From Stentor roeselii (Eukaryota > Ciliophora > Heterotrichea > Heterotrichida > Stentoridae): 33,906 nt of DNA. Positions 1 to 12,800 of the stretch are shown one piece after another (within the stretch, counting starts at the first letter, position 1; every line of letters starts with the position of its first letter). The stretch lies in contig RSEH01000370.1 in the NCBI GenBank assembly GCA_006503475.1, positions 1 to 33,906 of the forward strand, given 5' to 3'. Under the pieces are notes generated by a model, which was given only the letters and a program-made list of their open reading frames with translations, did not search any database and was not told where the DNA came from. The position numbers were made by a program, and so were the translations under genes.

Positions 1-93
1 GTAAAATACATGAATAAAAAAAGAGAGTTTAGATTGACGAAAGGAGATTTGATTTTATCATCACTTAAATATAGAAGCGGGCGTCTTAATTAA
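1..93 (+). CDS. 3' end of a second copy of the WD-repeat gene (partial)
   Basis: The first 30 codons end in TAA at 91-93. They are nearly identical to the last codons of the WD-repeat gene at 4117-6105 on the other strand. One base differs (position 82, C here, against A on the coding strand of the other copy), changing the fourth residue from the end from Ser to Arg. Only the tail is in the window; the rest lies to the left. The two copies face each other tail to tail, with similarity continuing about 26 bases past the stop. No function can be assigned from this fragment beyond that of its partner. Confidence 0.7.
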   Translation, partial: VKYMNKKREFRLTKGDLILSSLKYRSGRLN

Positions 94-119
94 ATCTCAA
101 TTAATCAGAATAAACTGTT
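1..119. repeat. Inverted repeat, left arm
   Basis: Bases 1-119 match the reverse complement of 4091-4209 with a single mismatch at position 82. Homology stops sharply at 120 (paired with 4090). The left arm is cut by the window edge, so the true repeat may be much longer and may include the whole WD-repeat gene. Confidence 0.9.
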
Positions 120-3100
120 TATTATATGAATTTGATGAATAAGGATTGCTATAAGATGCTCTTTATATATTAAACAAATTAATATTAGTTATTTAACAAT
201 TTTGATTATAAATAAGAGAGATAGTGTCAATTTTCAATTTTGTTCTTGTTATCAAATTCTTAGTGATATTTTAGATTCTTTAATAAATACAACCAAATTT
301 GAAAAACTAAAAAGTAGGTAAGTAAACAATTTTTACTATTAGCAGGGATATTTTATTTCAATCTAAACATCTTTAAGCAAACTCAGATTAGTTCTTTCAT
401 TTTTGATATATTTATGATATATGTTTAAACTTATCCCTATCTCTACAGTTTATTCAAATTTTTATGACTAAATCTTGTTCATTTTCAAATATTTTTCATT
501 TGATTTAATTATTTCTTAACAATTCTAATTTATTTCTAAATTTTAACTTTCTCTTAGTTATTAGTCAGACGATGCATTGCTATAAACCACTTATCTATAA
601 ATAAAATTATAAACTACTTTTTTTAAAACCTATAATATTCATTTCATCTGAGATTATTATTGAATTATAATGAATTCGCATATAATAGTTTATATTAGTG
701 AAGAAAGTTACCAATTATATATTTTTATCAATGATAAGAAGAAACGATTGATCTTTCTTGATAAGAATTGCTAAAATAAAAGAGAAAGCTTTAAACTAAT
801 GAACTAACAAGTAATGGTTTTTAAATGATTCTAAACCTTATTCAGTTATTTCAAGACTCAGATAGAAACCTGTTTACTGATATTTTGAATGGATTAATTA
901 ATCATATTTGCTCTAATTCTTTGACTAAACATTGAAATTCAGTATATCAATCAATAAATGAATCTTTATATATATTATAAATACCTTAAATATCTAAACA
1001 GATTATGAACACTTTCAAAACCCTTTAAGTATATAAACTTTAGAGTTTGACAAACCTTTAATACTTATTTTAGTTAAATAAAGATTCCATTTTATATATG
1101 CCTAATATTTCTGAGTTAGCAGGCCAGATAATACCACATCAGCTACAATAAATCCATTTATTTATAATAGGTGAGAGATCTTGCTCAAATTCACTAATAA
1201 AAGTCTAAATCTGCTGATAATACTCTTTTCAGATGATTTTTTACTTGGAAATCAATTTGATAAAATTTAAATAATTATTCGATATTTTAATGCAAAATAC
1301 TATTGATAAATTGCTAAATATATAGAGTTTCACTGACAACTAGTTTACTATTCTCGTAATTTTATTGCCAGAGTAACAATCTGTGATTTTCTTTTTTGCT
1401 TTTAAGATTTTACTAGCATGGAAGAAGAAACATATAAATTTTAGTGATAGTCATTAGATATACAGATATAAAAAGAGTTTTAATTTTTTGAATTCAATAG
1501 GAAAAAGGCTGATTCAAGTAGTGTTAATACTGAAAACTTAATAATTGTAGATAATACCTAACCTTACACTCAATTACCACAGTTATAAGCAGCAGGAATT
1601 TCTCATAACTTCTTCAAAGAATTAAAAAAAATAACATATTTTCAAGAATTTCATAATCGAGCAACTTGTACGAGTTTTAATTTAAAACTTCTGGTTGGCA
1701 GTAATTATTGCAGGTGAGTTTAATTTTTATATACTACCATAAAGTCATAAATATAGATTATCTTGGAATTTTATTCTTGGTAAAATCTGAATTTTTCTTT
1801 ATCATATTCTATATTATAATAGAAATAGTGTTGCCCTGATGTTAAGTTACCTAGATATAAATCATCATGGTCCAATATAAGTAATTGAAGTAAGACTCAT
1901 ATGAAAGAACTGATTCTAAATTTATAATTAGTAAATTGATAATTTTTATGTTATCTATTAATCTTGAAGATGACATAAAATCAATTTGTTAAATATTTTT
2001 ATGGGATTTGTTAGAGTCTTATTTATTAAATCTAGAATAAGAAGATTACTTGAGTTAGTGAGACAATGGTTCTGGGTCATAGTTGAATTTGATTTCTCAT
2101 GCTTTTGAGTGGAAATTTACTTAAAGTTAAGATTTGTTCAATTACTTAAATTAATCTATTACATCTAATTTAAATCAATGTCTCGAGTACTGATTTATTT
2201 ATAAAAGAAATTAAGCCACCTTGAATCATATATACTGCTTATGAGAGATAACTCTTTAGAAATGTAATTATCGAATGAAAGTTTACCTTTTGCTAAGTAA
2301 ATAATCTTAACTAGCGAATTGAATAGTTTTAGAAATTTTCAAGTTCCTTTAGTTGAATATAAACATACAAAAATGTTCAATAGTAAAGATAAAAAACATA
2401 TTTCTCATTCATTTAAAATATGAAAATATATCAAGTAATTTTCAAAATTACTTTTTAGTTTATTAAAACTGCTGTATGTATTGAAAAAAAATTAAACCTA
2501 TAGGGAATAATTATAATTATAAGATGAACTTGAAAATTATATTATGTCTCTTTAATAATGGATAGAGATCACAAAATTCACTTTGTGCTTCATTCAAAAA
2601 AAGTATTTATATATCTTTTACATGTAATAACAGTGATTATAGTTTATTTCCTTTAATATTTGATATAAAAAACTAAAAAGCTAAGATGTAGAATTATATT
2701 ATTGAGACTTTGGCTTACTTTAAATAATTATTTGGATATCTTATTTATATATTTAATAATCATTTGCTCATAGATATTTGATAGTCTATAAGCTTTGTAA
2801 AAACAATTAAATTCTAATCTTGCTGAACAAACTTTCCAAAAATTCCAAAATTTAAACAACTAATATCAATTTCATTGAATAAAACTACATTAAGATAAAT
2901 AACCAATAGGATCATTACAATATTTTCTTCAGGCATAGACATAATAACTTCAATAATACTTTTGTATCAGATTTGATTATTTAAGTAAATAGTGAAATAA
3001 TTAAGTTATTGGCTTCATGTTAGAAAAATTATATGATTTTATACTGTATATCAAAGAGGATTTTTTAATTTCTGAAACAAGTCCTAATGGACAAAATTTA

Positions 3101-4090
3101 GAAATCCTAAAAAGATGAAAAGTGGAAAATTATTTAGGGTTATGATGAAAATGATTGAATTTATTAATTGTATTACTAGATGTCCACAAATAAGAGTTCA
3201 ATGATCAAATGAGTACAATACTGCAGGTTTGGATATTTATTATTGAATATTATCAGTTTTTTCCTCAATTTTCTTTCCATTTTGAAGATTGTTCCTGATA
3301 ACTGTGACTTCAGGTGGATGATTGTCAAATGTTTAGAGCTTGGGATGTTTAGAACTTATAATGATTACAAAAATTTATTTATAAATATACTTGTTTTCTA
3401 ACTACTGAGACCCATATAGTTGTGAATCAATTAATGACTTATAATATAAATACAAAATGAAACAATTTGATGAAATTCTATAACATTTAGCAGTTTATGA
3501 ACTAAATCCTATCAAAAACATGTAAGGGATATTATAGAAATATGTAAATAATTAATAAAATGAGTGCTAAGTTATTCATTTACTTTAATAATGTGAAGTT
3601 GTATAATCAGCATGATTTTCATCAAAACATGTCTATAACTCAAAATGATAAAAATTTTACTATATTAGGAACTTTAAGGTCGAAATCATTTGAGTTTATA
3701 TTATAGAATCATCGGAATAGTAATAAAAGTGATTTAAATAAAAAATTTTAATATTTTGAGCCGATATTATGCTAATGGCTCAATTTTATAAGATTCTTGA
3801 AATTGATAGAGTTATATGTAGGAAATCTTTGTCAACTTTGTATGAAATGTAGAGATTTAAATGTACATTATTTAAATATTTTCTCTTCTAACTTAATTAA
3901 AATTCAAATGAGTGTTTATTTTCTAAAGATATTTAGAAACTTTATAAACCTAGATTGTTACCTAATTCAGAATTAACCATAGAATAATAATTTGGACGAT
4001 TTAAGGATATCATGTTAAAATACTTTGAAATTTTCTTATTTAAAAATCGAGTATACTCTTGAGAATCGAATATTCAAATATAAAATAATT
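120..4090. other. AT-rich spacer between inverted gene copies
   Basis: About 3.9 kb with no standard-code reading frame worth calling. All frames are dense in stop codons, close to what random DNA of this composition would give. A few stretches look faintly like decayed coding sequence, including about 1421-1715 (+) and the WD-like relic listed separately. No RNA gene, tandem array or mobile-element ends were recognised. Confidence 0.6.
3280..3349 (+). pseudogene. Possible WD-repeat relic
   Basis: Reading TVTSGG in one frame and DDCQMFRAWDV in a frame displaced by one base gives a good match to the end of a WD repeat (Ser-Gly-Gly-Asp-Asp, then Trp-Asp). The frames join with a one-base shift near 3316, and stops follow the WD. 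The flanks are not readable as more repeats. It lies between two WD-repeat gene copies, so a decayed third copy is plausible, but the match is short and could be chance. Confidence 0.3.
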
Positions 4091-4209
4091 AACAGTTTAT
4101 TCTGATTAATTGAGATTTAATTAAGACTCCCGCTTCTATATTTAAGTGATGATAAAATCAAATCTCCTTTCGTCAATCTAAACTCTCTTTTTTTATTCAT
4201 GTATTTTAC
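4091..4209. repeat. Inverted repeat, right arm
   Basis: Reverse-complement partner of bases 1-119. It covers the last codons of the WD-repeat gene and about 26 bases of its 3' flank. It may extend further into the gene; the comparison ends only because the left arm leaves the window. Confidence 0.9.
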
Positions 4210-6105
4210 TCCTTTCAAACTTTCTAATTTTATCTCATTTTCTTGTTTTCGAGTATTTAATATCAAAAAACCTGAATCACAACCTTTTAAAAATATATAA
4301 TCAACAGATCTGAACCAAAATAATTGCAAACTAAACAAATTACTTATTTTTCTCATTGTTCTCAAATTATTTGAAACAAACACTTCATTTCTATCATCCA
4401 CAAAAACAAAAATATTCTCTCTAAACTTTCCAACATTTATTTTTCTATTGTGAGTCAATAAAATCTCTGAATTCCTTAAATCTTGTACAATTGATTTATT
4501 TTTACTCGAACAGCACATCACTTCCCAATTTGTTCTTACAAATAGAATTCCAAAAACTCCAAAAAAATACTTCTTTCTTATTTCCAAACAACCAGTTTCA
4601 ACACAATAAATAAACCCTTTTGCTGTTCCACACAAAATAACTGATCTTTCAAATACTAAATAACAAACTTCACTTTCAAATGACCTGCAACAAATATGAG
4701 AGTTCGAAATAAGACTATATAAGTAAACTCTTTCAAATCCATAAACAATCAGCTTCAGTTTGATTGAAATCGATAAAATAATTGAATGAAATATTGTCTG
4801 TTTGGTTGTTTTTTCTACTTTTTGAGATGAAAGATCAAAACATTCAATAATTTTTGTTAAAACACCTGAATAGACTTTATTTCCGAGTAGTTTTACACAA
4901 AAAACTGGTTTATTAAAATGATCAAGCATTGTTTGAAGTGAAAATGAGGATAAACTCCACACTTTTACACTTCCATCATCAGATCCTGAAACGAATTTTG
5001 CAGTTTTTATGCAGTAGTCTATTGAGTTTATTGGTTGTGAGTGAGCTTTGAAAGTTTTTAAGAGTTGAAATTGTTTTAAAACTTGAATAAATCCATCATC
5101 ATGCCCAGTTAATAAAATATCACTTTCTTCTATAAGACTTGCACACATTAGTTGTTTTTTATATTGTTTTATGAATAAAGGAGACTTGTTTACAAGATTG
5201 AACTTTTGAATACATCCTTCATAAGTTGAGGTAATAAAAAAATGATCATTTTGGATAAATCTTACAAAACTAACTTCTGAATTGAAATTAATTTGAAATT
5301 GTAAACTATTTTTCAAAATACTCCAAATTTGGATATATCCTCGTTGTGATCCGCTTAAGAAGTTTTGAGAGTTTACTGAAAACATAAGTGACAAGATTTT
5401 CCCATTACAAGTTTGAAAGCATTTTTTGAGTTTTTTTGTTTTGAGATTAAATAGACAGATTGTTGAATCGAATGAACCAGTTAAACATAAAATTGATTTT
5501 ATATCAATTGTTGAGACAGTTGATTGATGATAAGTAAAGCAAGCTATTAGATTGAAAGTCTCGATATTAAAAATTCGAACACTTCCACATACGCCTCCAG
5601 CAACTAATATTTTTAGATTTTCTTGTATTGAAATTGAGAATATTTCAGACATATGAGATTTAATGAAAAGATTAAAACCTTTATGAATATTGTTTTTAAG
5701 ATATTTGAAGTTTGTTGATTCTTTGATACATTCCTGATCAAATAATAATTTCATCTGCTTTCTAAGTTCTAAATATTTTGAATTTTCATCAGATGGCTTT
5801 CCGATAAAATCTAGGGATTTATTTGATAATTTATGATTTATTTGAATAATTCTAATTGTATAACTTTTAAGCACATACATAAAACACATAAATTTTAGGT
5901 AAAATTGAGTATTCGATGACTTTATAAATTTAATTCTTTGATTGATATGAGCTTGGGTTTTTTTATCTAGGATTTTATTCTTTTTCACACCTGTAACTTT
6001 ATGGTTTAGTGGTTGTAGTAGATGAGCTCTTAATTCCGATGATTTTATGGTTTTTTCTTGACAGGTACATTTGTATTCTTTTTTATCTGACGTCAGCTTC
6101 ATCAT
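4117..6105 (-). CDS. WD-repeat protein with N-terminal Cys/His segment
   Basis: An intact frame of about 660 residues. The frame is open to an ATG at 6192, but the first 29 codons would give a hydrophobic Ile/Phe-rich leader. I prefer the twin ATG at 6105/6102, where a charged segment with a Cys-X-Cys and nearby His residues begins, resembling a partial zinc finger. From about residue 150 there are several WD-type repeats, with Gly-Ser-Asp-Asp-Gly-X-Val-X-Val-Trp-Ser as the clearest and degenerate copies around it (for example GSQRGYIQIWS and GHDDGFIQVL). Such proteins form beta-propellers that scaffold other proteins; the partner is unknown. It ends in TAA. No in-frame TAA, TAG or TGA occurs inside. 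A second copy lies tail to tail at the left edge. Confidence 0.85.
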   Translation of the reverse strand: MMKLTSDKKEYKCTCQEKTIKSSELRAHLLQPLNHKVTGVKKNKILDKKTQAHINQRIKFIKSSNTQFYLKFMCFMYVLKSYTIRIIQINHKLSNKSLDFIGKPSDENSKYLELRKQMKLLFDQECIKESTNFKYLKNNIHKGFNLFIKSHMSEIFSISIQENLKILVAGGVCGSVRIFNIETFNLIACFTYHQSTVSTIDIKSILCLTGSFDSTICLFNLKTKKLKKCFQTCNGKILSLMFSVNSQNFLSGSQRGYIQIWSILKNSLQFQINFNSEVSFVRFIQNDHFFITSTYEGCIQKFNLVNKSPLFIKQYKKQLMCASLIEESDILLTGHDDGFIQVLKQFQLLKTFKAHSQPINSIDYCIKTAKFVSGSDDGSVKVWSLSSFSLQTMLDHFNKPVFCVKLLGNKVYSGVLTKIIECFDLSSQKVEKTTKQTIFHSIILSISIKLKLIVYGFERVYLYSLISNSHICCRSFESEVCYLVFERSVILCGTAKGFIYCVETGCLEIRKKYFFGVFGILFVRTNWEVMCCSSKNKSIVQDLRNSEILLTHNRKINVGKFRENIFVFVDDRNEVFVSNNLRTMRKISNLFSLQLFWFRSVDYIFLKGCDSGFLILNTRKQENEIKLESLKGVKYMNKKREFRLTKGDLILSSLKYRSGSLN

Positions 6106-6192
6106 ATTTATTATAATGGAATATTTTATTAAATTTATACAAAAGAAATCAAAGCTATTAACTAAAAAGATTATTATTATGTTTAAAAGCAT

Positions 6193-7164
6193 GTCTATTT
6201 GCCCAATTGTAATTTTTTCCTCAATCCTTACTCTTTGCTTATAAAGATTGTCTATGCTGCATAAGAACTAATAATTTTTCATTCTTTATTAAAACTTTTA
6301 GTGATTTTTAAGAACAAAGACTTATCTGATAACATATATTTAAGTATTTGATAATTTTTGATTTAAGTATAGAGAAAAGTATAAATCAAAAACTAAGTAT
6401 ATATTTTAAAGGTAATTTCTTGTACACTTGCTAATTAAGACTCAAAATCTTTAAATAACTTTCATTTGAAGAATGTAAAACTATAAATCGCTTTTCAAAG
6501 TATTAGTGAATAGTAGGTGAAGATAATTTATTGATTATAAGTTCTGTTAGAATATCCTACTTTACTTTTAGTCTGAAGAGTGAAGTTATCTTTATAAATA
6601 CTAAACAGAATAAATATCAGAATTTTTTATCTTATGCTCAAGATCTAAGAAAAACCTTATTCATCTTCAGAGTTAATCAAATTATTCACTAAATCAAAGT
6701 TTTGAAAGTAATCACTTGAAAAATTGTTTAAATTTTTACAAATGTTTAGTCTCTATTTAAACTATCCTTAGTTTTAAGATATAAAGAATGATATTTAAGT
6801 CTATTGTACAAGACAATTCTTTTTTCTAAATTATAGAAGCTCATTCCGAGGCTTTAGAAGTAACAATACAAAATTCAAATATTATTATACTTTAAAGATG
6901 CTATTCATATTATACCTGATACTCTTTTCTTTATCTAAAGAAAAGTTTGCAAATACTACTTATCTTAATAATAAATAAAAATCACTTAAATAAAACCCGA
7001 GAATCATAAGGGAAATAATTTGATTTAAAATCAGAACCGAAATTCCTGTATTTATATTAATACCGAACTTCTGAAGGTAAGGTTTTTTCAAATCAAAGTT
7101 TATAGAGATAGAGGATGGTTAATGATTATAAGGTTCTGAAAATATTCTTAGCAAAGACAAATTT
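6193..7164. other. AT-rich intergenic region
   Basis: No convincing gene on either strand under the standard code. It may hold the 5' part of the interrupted tract that becomes readable at 7165, but stops are too frequent here to trace it. Confidence 0.5.
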
Positions 7165-9340
7165 GATTCAACCTTAGCAAGAAACAGCAAGATATTATAG
7201 TCTCTTTGGAGAAAATTAATAAATAATGAATACCAAGATATTGATTATTGATTTTGTTAAAAGTTCTCTTATCGAATCCCCATTTCTACTAAACCCTTAG
7301 CCTATATTCTTTTATTTTATAAATGAAAATTCAATCTACCTGAACACTGGTTCTTACAAATCTACCAATATTTAACAAAAGATAGAATAAGTGCTATTAA
7401 AGTTCAATTAATACAAGATATCTGTCTTCAAATTACCTCTATAGTCATAGCTGAGAAAGATTAAAAAATTAGAACTTTACATAAAATAGCTTCGAATCCC
7501 TTTTTCATTTTTCAAAAAATGATGAGCAGAGGGTTATTCTTATCGAAAGCAATGATTGGAAAGATTTAATCAATAATTTAGTAATATTCAAAGTTTATGT
7601 TAATTAAAATCACAAATAGAGGTTTTTACCAGTGAACTCCAGAAATAGTGAAATTTTCAACAGACTTATTTGTATTATTTTCAATTTTATGTTCTTCAGC
7701 AGAACTATTAAGAAGATAAGCAAGAAGTGATTACTCTTGTAATATTAATTTAGACTGATTGATAGATATGTGTTGGGAATGCCAGGGTGATTAGGCCTAT
7801 AACATGATCATACATGTCCTCAATACCTATCCCATTAATGCGAGCTACTGCTTCAATATACTTTTCAATTTTTTACTGATTGCATTTGAGTTGAATAATT
7901 TGTTGTAATATAATGTGAAAGACAATTATTATTCTCTAGCAGTTAATATAAAACTAAATAGTAGCAAATATATATTTTAAAACTGGATCAATATAGAAAA
8001 AAAGCTTTTGAATAAAATTGTTAATAAAAACGAATATCAAAGAAGTAAAGTGGATTATGCTTCGATGACTTTTCTTATTATTATGGGTATCGATGAGGAT
8101 TTTATATTTATTGCTCAATATGATGGTGAAATCTTTAGGAAAGATATAGCTTATAAATAGTTTATTAGATAGAAATATGAATATTGTGTTGGATTACTTT
8201 TTCAAGTATAATTTATAATCATGACCATATCAAGAAGTAATAGATTTCTTTCTAATAGTCTGTAAAAATAACTAATATCAACATATTTTTTATGAAATAA
8301 TATGATGTATTTAAACAAATAACCAATAAGGAAATCAGAGCTATTTATTATCATATAAAATAATTCAATATGGGAAAGATATAATAAATAAATACCCAAA
8401 TAAAATTAAACCTTTAATATGACTACCAATTCACCTAATTTCTTCTTATGAGCATATTAATTCAACCCATGAACTTAAATTTGAGTTTTCTGATATATTA
8501 GGGAGGAAAAAAGTACTAGATTTAAAATTTATCAATTTTAATATAAAATAGGTAAGGTTTTAAGTTAATAAATATTACAATTTAGAAAAATTTAGTTTCA
8601 GAGTTCATCCTAAAATAATTAATAGAGAAAAAATAGCCACAGAATTTATCATTTTCTGATATCTTAAGATAAAATTAGAATAACTTCCTAATTCGAAGAA
8701 TGAATAGTTTCAATATTAATGTTAAGACAAACATTAATGATTAACCCAACGATTATTCAAACCATGACAAAAATTGAATCCTGAGAAACACTTAACAATG
8801 AATCAAATTATAAAAGTTTTAAAATCTAATTTCTGTATCAAAATTGCCGAAAATTATGAATCCCAACATTTATATCCTTTGCAAGCTTTTTCACTATTTT
8901 ATGAAACTCGTAATAAGCGGCATTGGAATTTTGGTCTTATATCGAGACTAGGTGGAAAGTCTATCTCCTTTCTAGTTGATAATAATAAGAACGGAATTGT
9001 TCGAACTGAGCATTTCGAAACAAGAAAATCAATGACTTTCTTTTCTTCTAGAGGAATAGAAGCCTATGCATTTTTAGAGTAGTCTCGGAAAGCCTAGTTT
9101 GTTTTATTTAGATTTTCTAAACAATCTCCAAATCCATTTTGATGATTTTGAATGATTGTTAAAATTAATTAGTTTTGGACTAAGCATCCTGCAAGGAGGA
9201 CACCAACTTGCTGAGAAGTAAATGAAAAGGGGAGAGAAGAAAGTCAAATTGCTTGCAAGTACTTCTCCATCTTGCTTAAAAGTCTATTCCTAAAAAGGTT
9301 ATCCTATTGATTATCTGGTTGGCAATATTTTAAGGTAAAT
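7165..9340 (+). pseudogene. Long stop-interrupted coding-like tract, unidentified product
   Basis: Three consecutive blocks read well in one direction. 7165-8160 is one frame of 332 codons with about 15 stop codons; long clean runs include about 45 codons after 7333 and about 60 codons to 8158. About 8340-9082 is shifted by one base and contains a 102-codon open run from 8774. About 9093-9340 is shifted again. Reading TAA/TAG as Gln and TGA as Trp gives a plausible helical protein. The segment near 9170 contains ILQGGHQLAEKQM, faintly like the Gly-Gly-Asn motif of RIH-associated domains in intracellular calcium channels, but this is a weak guess. The frame changes could be 19-22 nt introns (for example GT...AG at 9079-9097) or indels. 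It is either a decayed gene or a recoded gene with tiny introns. Confidence 0.45.
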
Positions 9341-9877
9341 TCAATAAAATATTGAGTGAAATGAATTATTATTTAATAAATAAGGAAATTATGTTCAAAT
9401 AAACTTGCTTATGATTTTAACGAAGGAAAATTAAATAGGAAAATATGTATTCTGAATAATTATAAATGTTTAGGCTATCTAATGTTTATAGTAATCAGAG
9501 AGTTAGATTTTCAGTGAAATAAGATTGATTTTCACCTAAAATTGAATTCCTCAAGTTTTTACATGGAAAAGCCATGCACTGGCGATTTTAATTAATAAGA
9601 AAGATTTACTCAAAATATCCAAAAGCACTGATTTTAAAGATGATTTTATTAATTTTCTGATGTTTATTTGTAAATTTTTGATACTCTTAAAATTAAGAAG
9701 GCTTTTCATTTATTCAAGTATTAATAAACAAAAAGAAATTTCTTGTGCCAAAAAGAACACTAAAAATTTCAATTAATTATCAGAATATCCGTAAATATTC
9801 ATTATTTGACTTGATGTTGAAGCTGCAAAAGACAACCATAACAATTAAAAAAAAAATCTTCATCCTTAAATGTTATT
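9341..9877. other. Intergenic AT-rich region
   Basis: Lies between the plus-strand tract and the 3' end of the membrane-protein gene. Nothing recognisable was found in it. Confidence 0.5.
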
Positions 9878-12800
9878 CTACTTAACTCCATTCTTATTTC
9901 CATCAATACAAATAGAATTCCCCGCATAAATATCAGTAAAATCCGCAGTAGTATTATGACTTTTTTCCGGATGCACTTTCTGAGATCTTTTGACAGCCTT
10001 TTCCGCTTTAAACTTTTTATACTTATTAAAAAGTTCTTTTATCATGCAAAATAATGAATACATGCTAATAAGGGTCTGAAAACTAATACACCCAAGAACA
10101 AGATTAATAAAAACCTTGCTAATAAAATTTCTCGACACTGGTTTTTCATCAGGTAGCATAAACCCCGAAATGGCAATCACTAAAACAACGCACCCTTCTC
10201 CTACAAACTCCGAAATCATAACCGACTTCTCTTTAAACGGTCTGTAAACTACAATATAAACAAGCTGAAGCACTGAAAAAATAAAATTAAGTGAAAACTG
10301 AACATAAGGATACTCAAACAAAAGAGCCTGTGTCAAGATATACTGAAGTCTTCTAATAAAATAAACCAAATAAAACAAATAACTGAAAAATCCTCTGTTC
10401 AACTTAAATTCTGAAAACAAAGACCCAAACCTTTCATTAACAACAGGGTCTTGAACTTTCTTCCTAATTTTAAACAAAAGAAAAGCAGTATAAAATGGAG
10501 TGATCAAAACAACGATCTACTTAAACTTTACAATAATCACCGTCGCCGTGATAAAACTGAAATACCCGACATCCTTCGAATTCAGTGACTAAATAAAAAT
10601 CACAGATTGAATCTGAATAAAAGAAAAAAGTCCAGCTTCAAGATAAACTTCAATCCAGAACCTAATAAAAATCGAGTATCGATAATTTTTCAAGAATTTC
10701 TTACAATATTCACTGATATAAGGCAGTCGACTTCCACCCAGTGCAAAAGGCAACAAAGCGATATGAACAAGTAAAATCACTGCACTCGGTCCAATGTTGA
10801 CCCAAAAGACAGTCGAAGTAAGTCCGACCCTTCTGACTCTATCAATCGGCTTAGAACTGGCTTCGGCATCAAAGAAAAATTGCATAATATTCGGAATTAT
10901 CGAGTAACCTGCCAAGGCCTGCAGGAACTCAAGGATCTCCACTGTGTACTTCAAAGGACATAAAGGAAGATAAATTATTATTTGAATCGTGTTGATTAAC
11001 ACCCAACAAGACGCGGGGTTCGACATCATTGCACTTGTGAAGGACGATGTCATTATTCCTTGCATTGTTGACTTCACTGCTTTTGCGAAAGCTGTTGGAG
11101 GACTGGCAGGGAAAGTTCCGAAGTACTCGTAAGAGAAAAGTTGAGAGTTATTCAAACTGTAGATTGGAGAGGATAAGTAAAGGGAATAAGGAGTGGAAAC
11201 GTTGAAAAAGAACAGGTTTTGTAAGGTTAATATCAGGTGGTCTCTACGGATTTCGATGATTTTAAAGACTTTTGACTCTCCAAAGATGGAGAAATCGATG
11301 GAACTTTCATTTAAAGTAAATTCGAGTTCTTCAGAAAATTGGAAATCGAGGGAGTTGTTAGATAGTAAATTTATCTTTAGGTCAAAGTACTGGTTAAGGC
11401 AAAGATCATTTACAAGTGACTGTCCTTTCAAACAGATGCAAATTCCTTCAGATACTTTCATCCCATTATCACACTCCAAGCAATTTAAAGCCTCATCACA
11501 TTTCAAGCAGAACTTAGGACAATCAACACATTTAAACTCATGCCAAGCACGAGCCTTTCCACATTCAAGTCTACAACTATCAGCTTCTTTAAAACTTACA
11601 CATTTTTGACAGTCAACACTTGAGTTAAGGTTGAAGTAATGCCCTGGTTGACATCTGCATTCGCCATGGACAATGTGGGTGTTATTTCCGAGACACTTTT
11701 CACAGAATTTAAGATTTTTGCATTTCTGGCAACGAAAATGACATTCTTTGCAAGAGGTCTTAGTTGTCAGTCGAGTTTCATTGAAAAAACGTTCATCACA
11801 TTGACATCCTCCGAAAGGGTGAATTGAAGAATTAAGAGAGTTGCATTCTAAGCAAAAAGTTGAATTTTCGCAGAATCGACAGTCGACTTGACAAGATTTG
11901 CAGGTTTTCGTTGAGTTGTCTAAAAAGAACTTTTCTTTGCATTGGCAGGTCCCGTTGATGGCTTCGGCGTTGGTATCAGGACAAGAAGTGCAAAAATTGT
12001 AATCTAAACAGCCCTGGCACTTCAAATCACATCTCAAACAACGAGAATCATTATAATAAAGAGGACTGAAAGGTATTCCATAGAAACCTTCTCGACATTC
12101 ACATTGTTTTTTCACTAAAATCGCTTCATTATCAAAGCAACTCTGACAAGTTTTCATTGAAGAGCACTTAGAACACCCTCCTCCACATTCAAAACAAGTG
12201 ATTTTATCAGTCGGGTTCAAATAATAACCAGTTTTGCAAACACAACGCTTTTTAACAACTTCAGCATTAATGTCTAAACAAGCAGCGCACTCGTTTTTTG
12301 AAATGCATCCAGAACAGGCCTCTCCACATTCAGCTCTGCAGGGACTGGCATCAGTGGCTTCTCCGTAAAACAGGAAAATGCAGGTGCATTTTCCTAAGAC
12401 ACTTGTGGAGAACTGGTCTTTACATTCAATGCAAGTTGTGAGTGATGAACAATGAAGACATTCGTTTGAACAGAGACTGCATTTGTAAGGTTCTGAAAGA
12501 CTTGGATCAAAAAAAGACCCTTTTTGACATTTACAGATCCCGTTGATGGGAAAGGCCAAAGGGTCGAAACATTCTAAACAATTTGAAGAATTTTCACAGA
12601 ATTTACAACCGAATCCACAAGGACTACATTCAAGACTGGTACCAGGGAACTCGTTAAAATAACCTTCTTGACAAATGCAAAGACCATTAAAAATTCTAGT
12701 TTTTCCTGTGTAACAAGAATCACAGTGAGTGTCGTTTCTGCAAGTTATACAACCGATTGGACAAGTGTTGCAAGAACTGGTAGAGGTATTTGAAGGTAAT

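Noticed and set aside
120-4090. Whole spacer read as genes with all stops as sense codons
   Set aside because: Stop density here is near that expected of random AT-rich DNA, so open frames under such a code carry no information.
7753-7873. Minus-strand run of about 40 codons that reads well as protein
   Set aside because: The plus strand gives a longer continuous reading through the same bases; kept only as a doubt about that tract.
8202-8399. Minus-strand 65-codon open frame
   Set aside because: Its composition is that of AT-rich noise and it overlaps a plus-strand tract with better coding character.
9170-9300. GC-richer island considered as an RNA gene
   Set aside because: No cloverleaf or stable long hairpin could be drawn, and it reads better as part of the coding-like tract.
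11193-11609. Plus-strand open frame of 138 codons, with others at 11639-11827 and 13138-13356
   Set aside because: They lie antisense to the Cys-rich membrane-protein gene and have no domain of their own; they are shadows of its codon usage.
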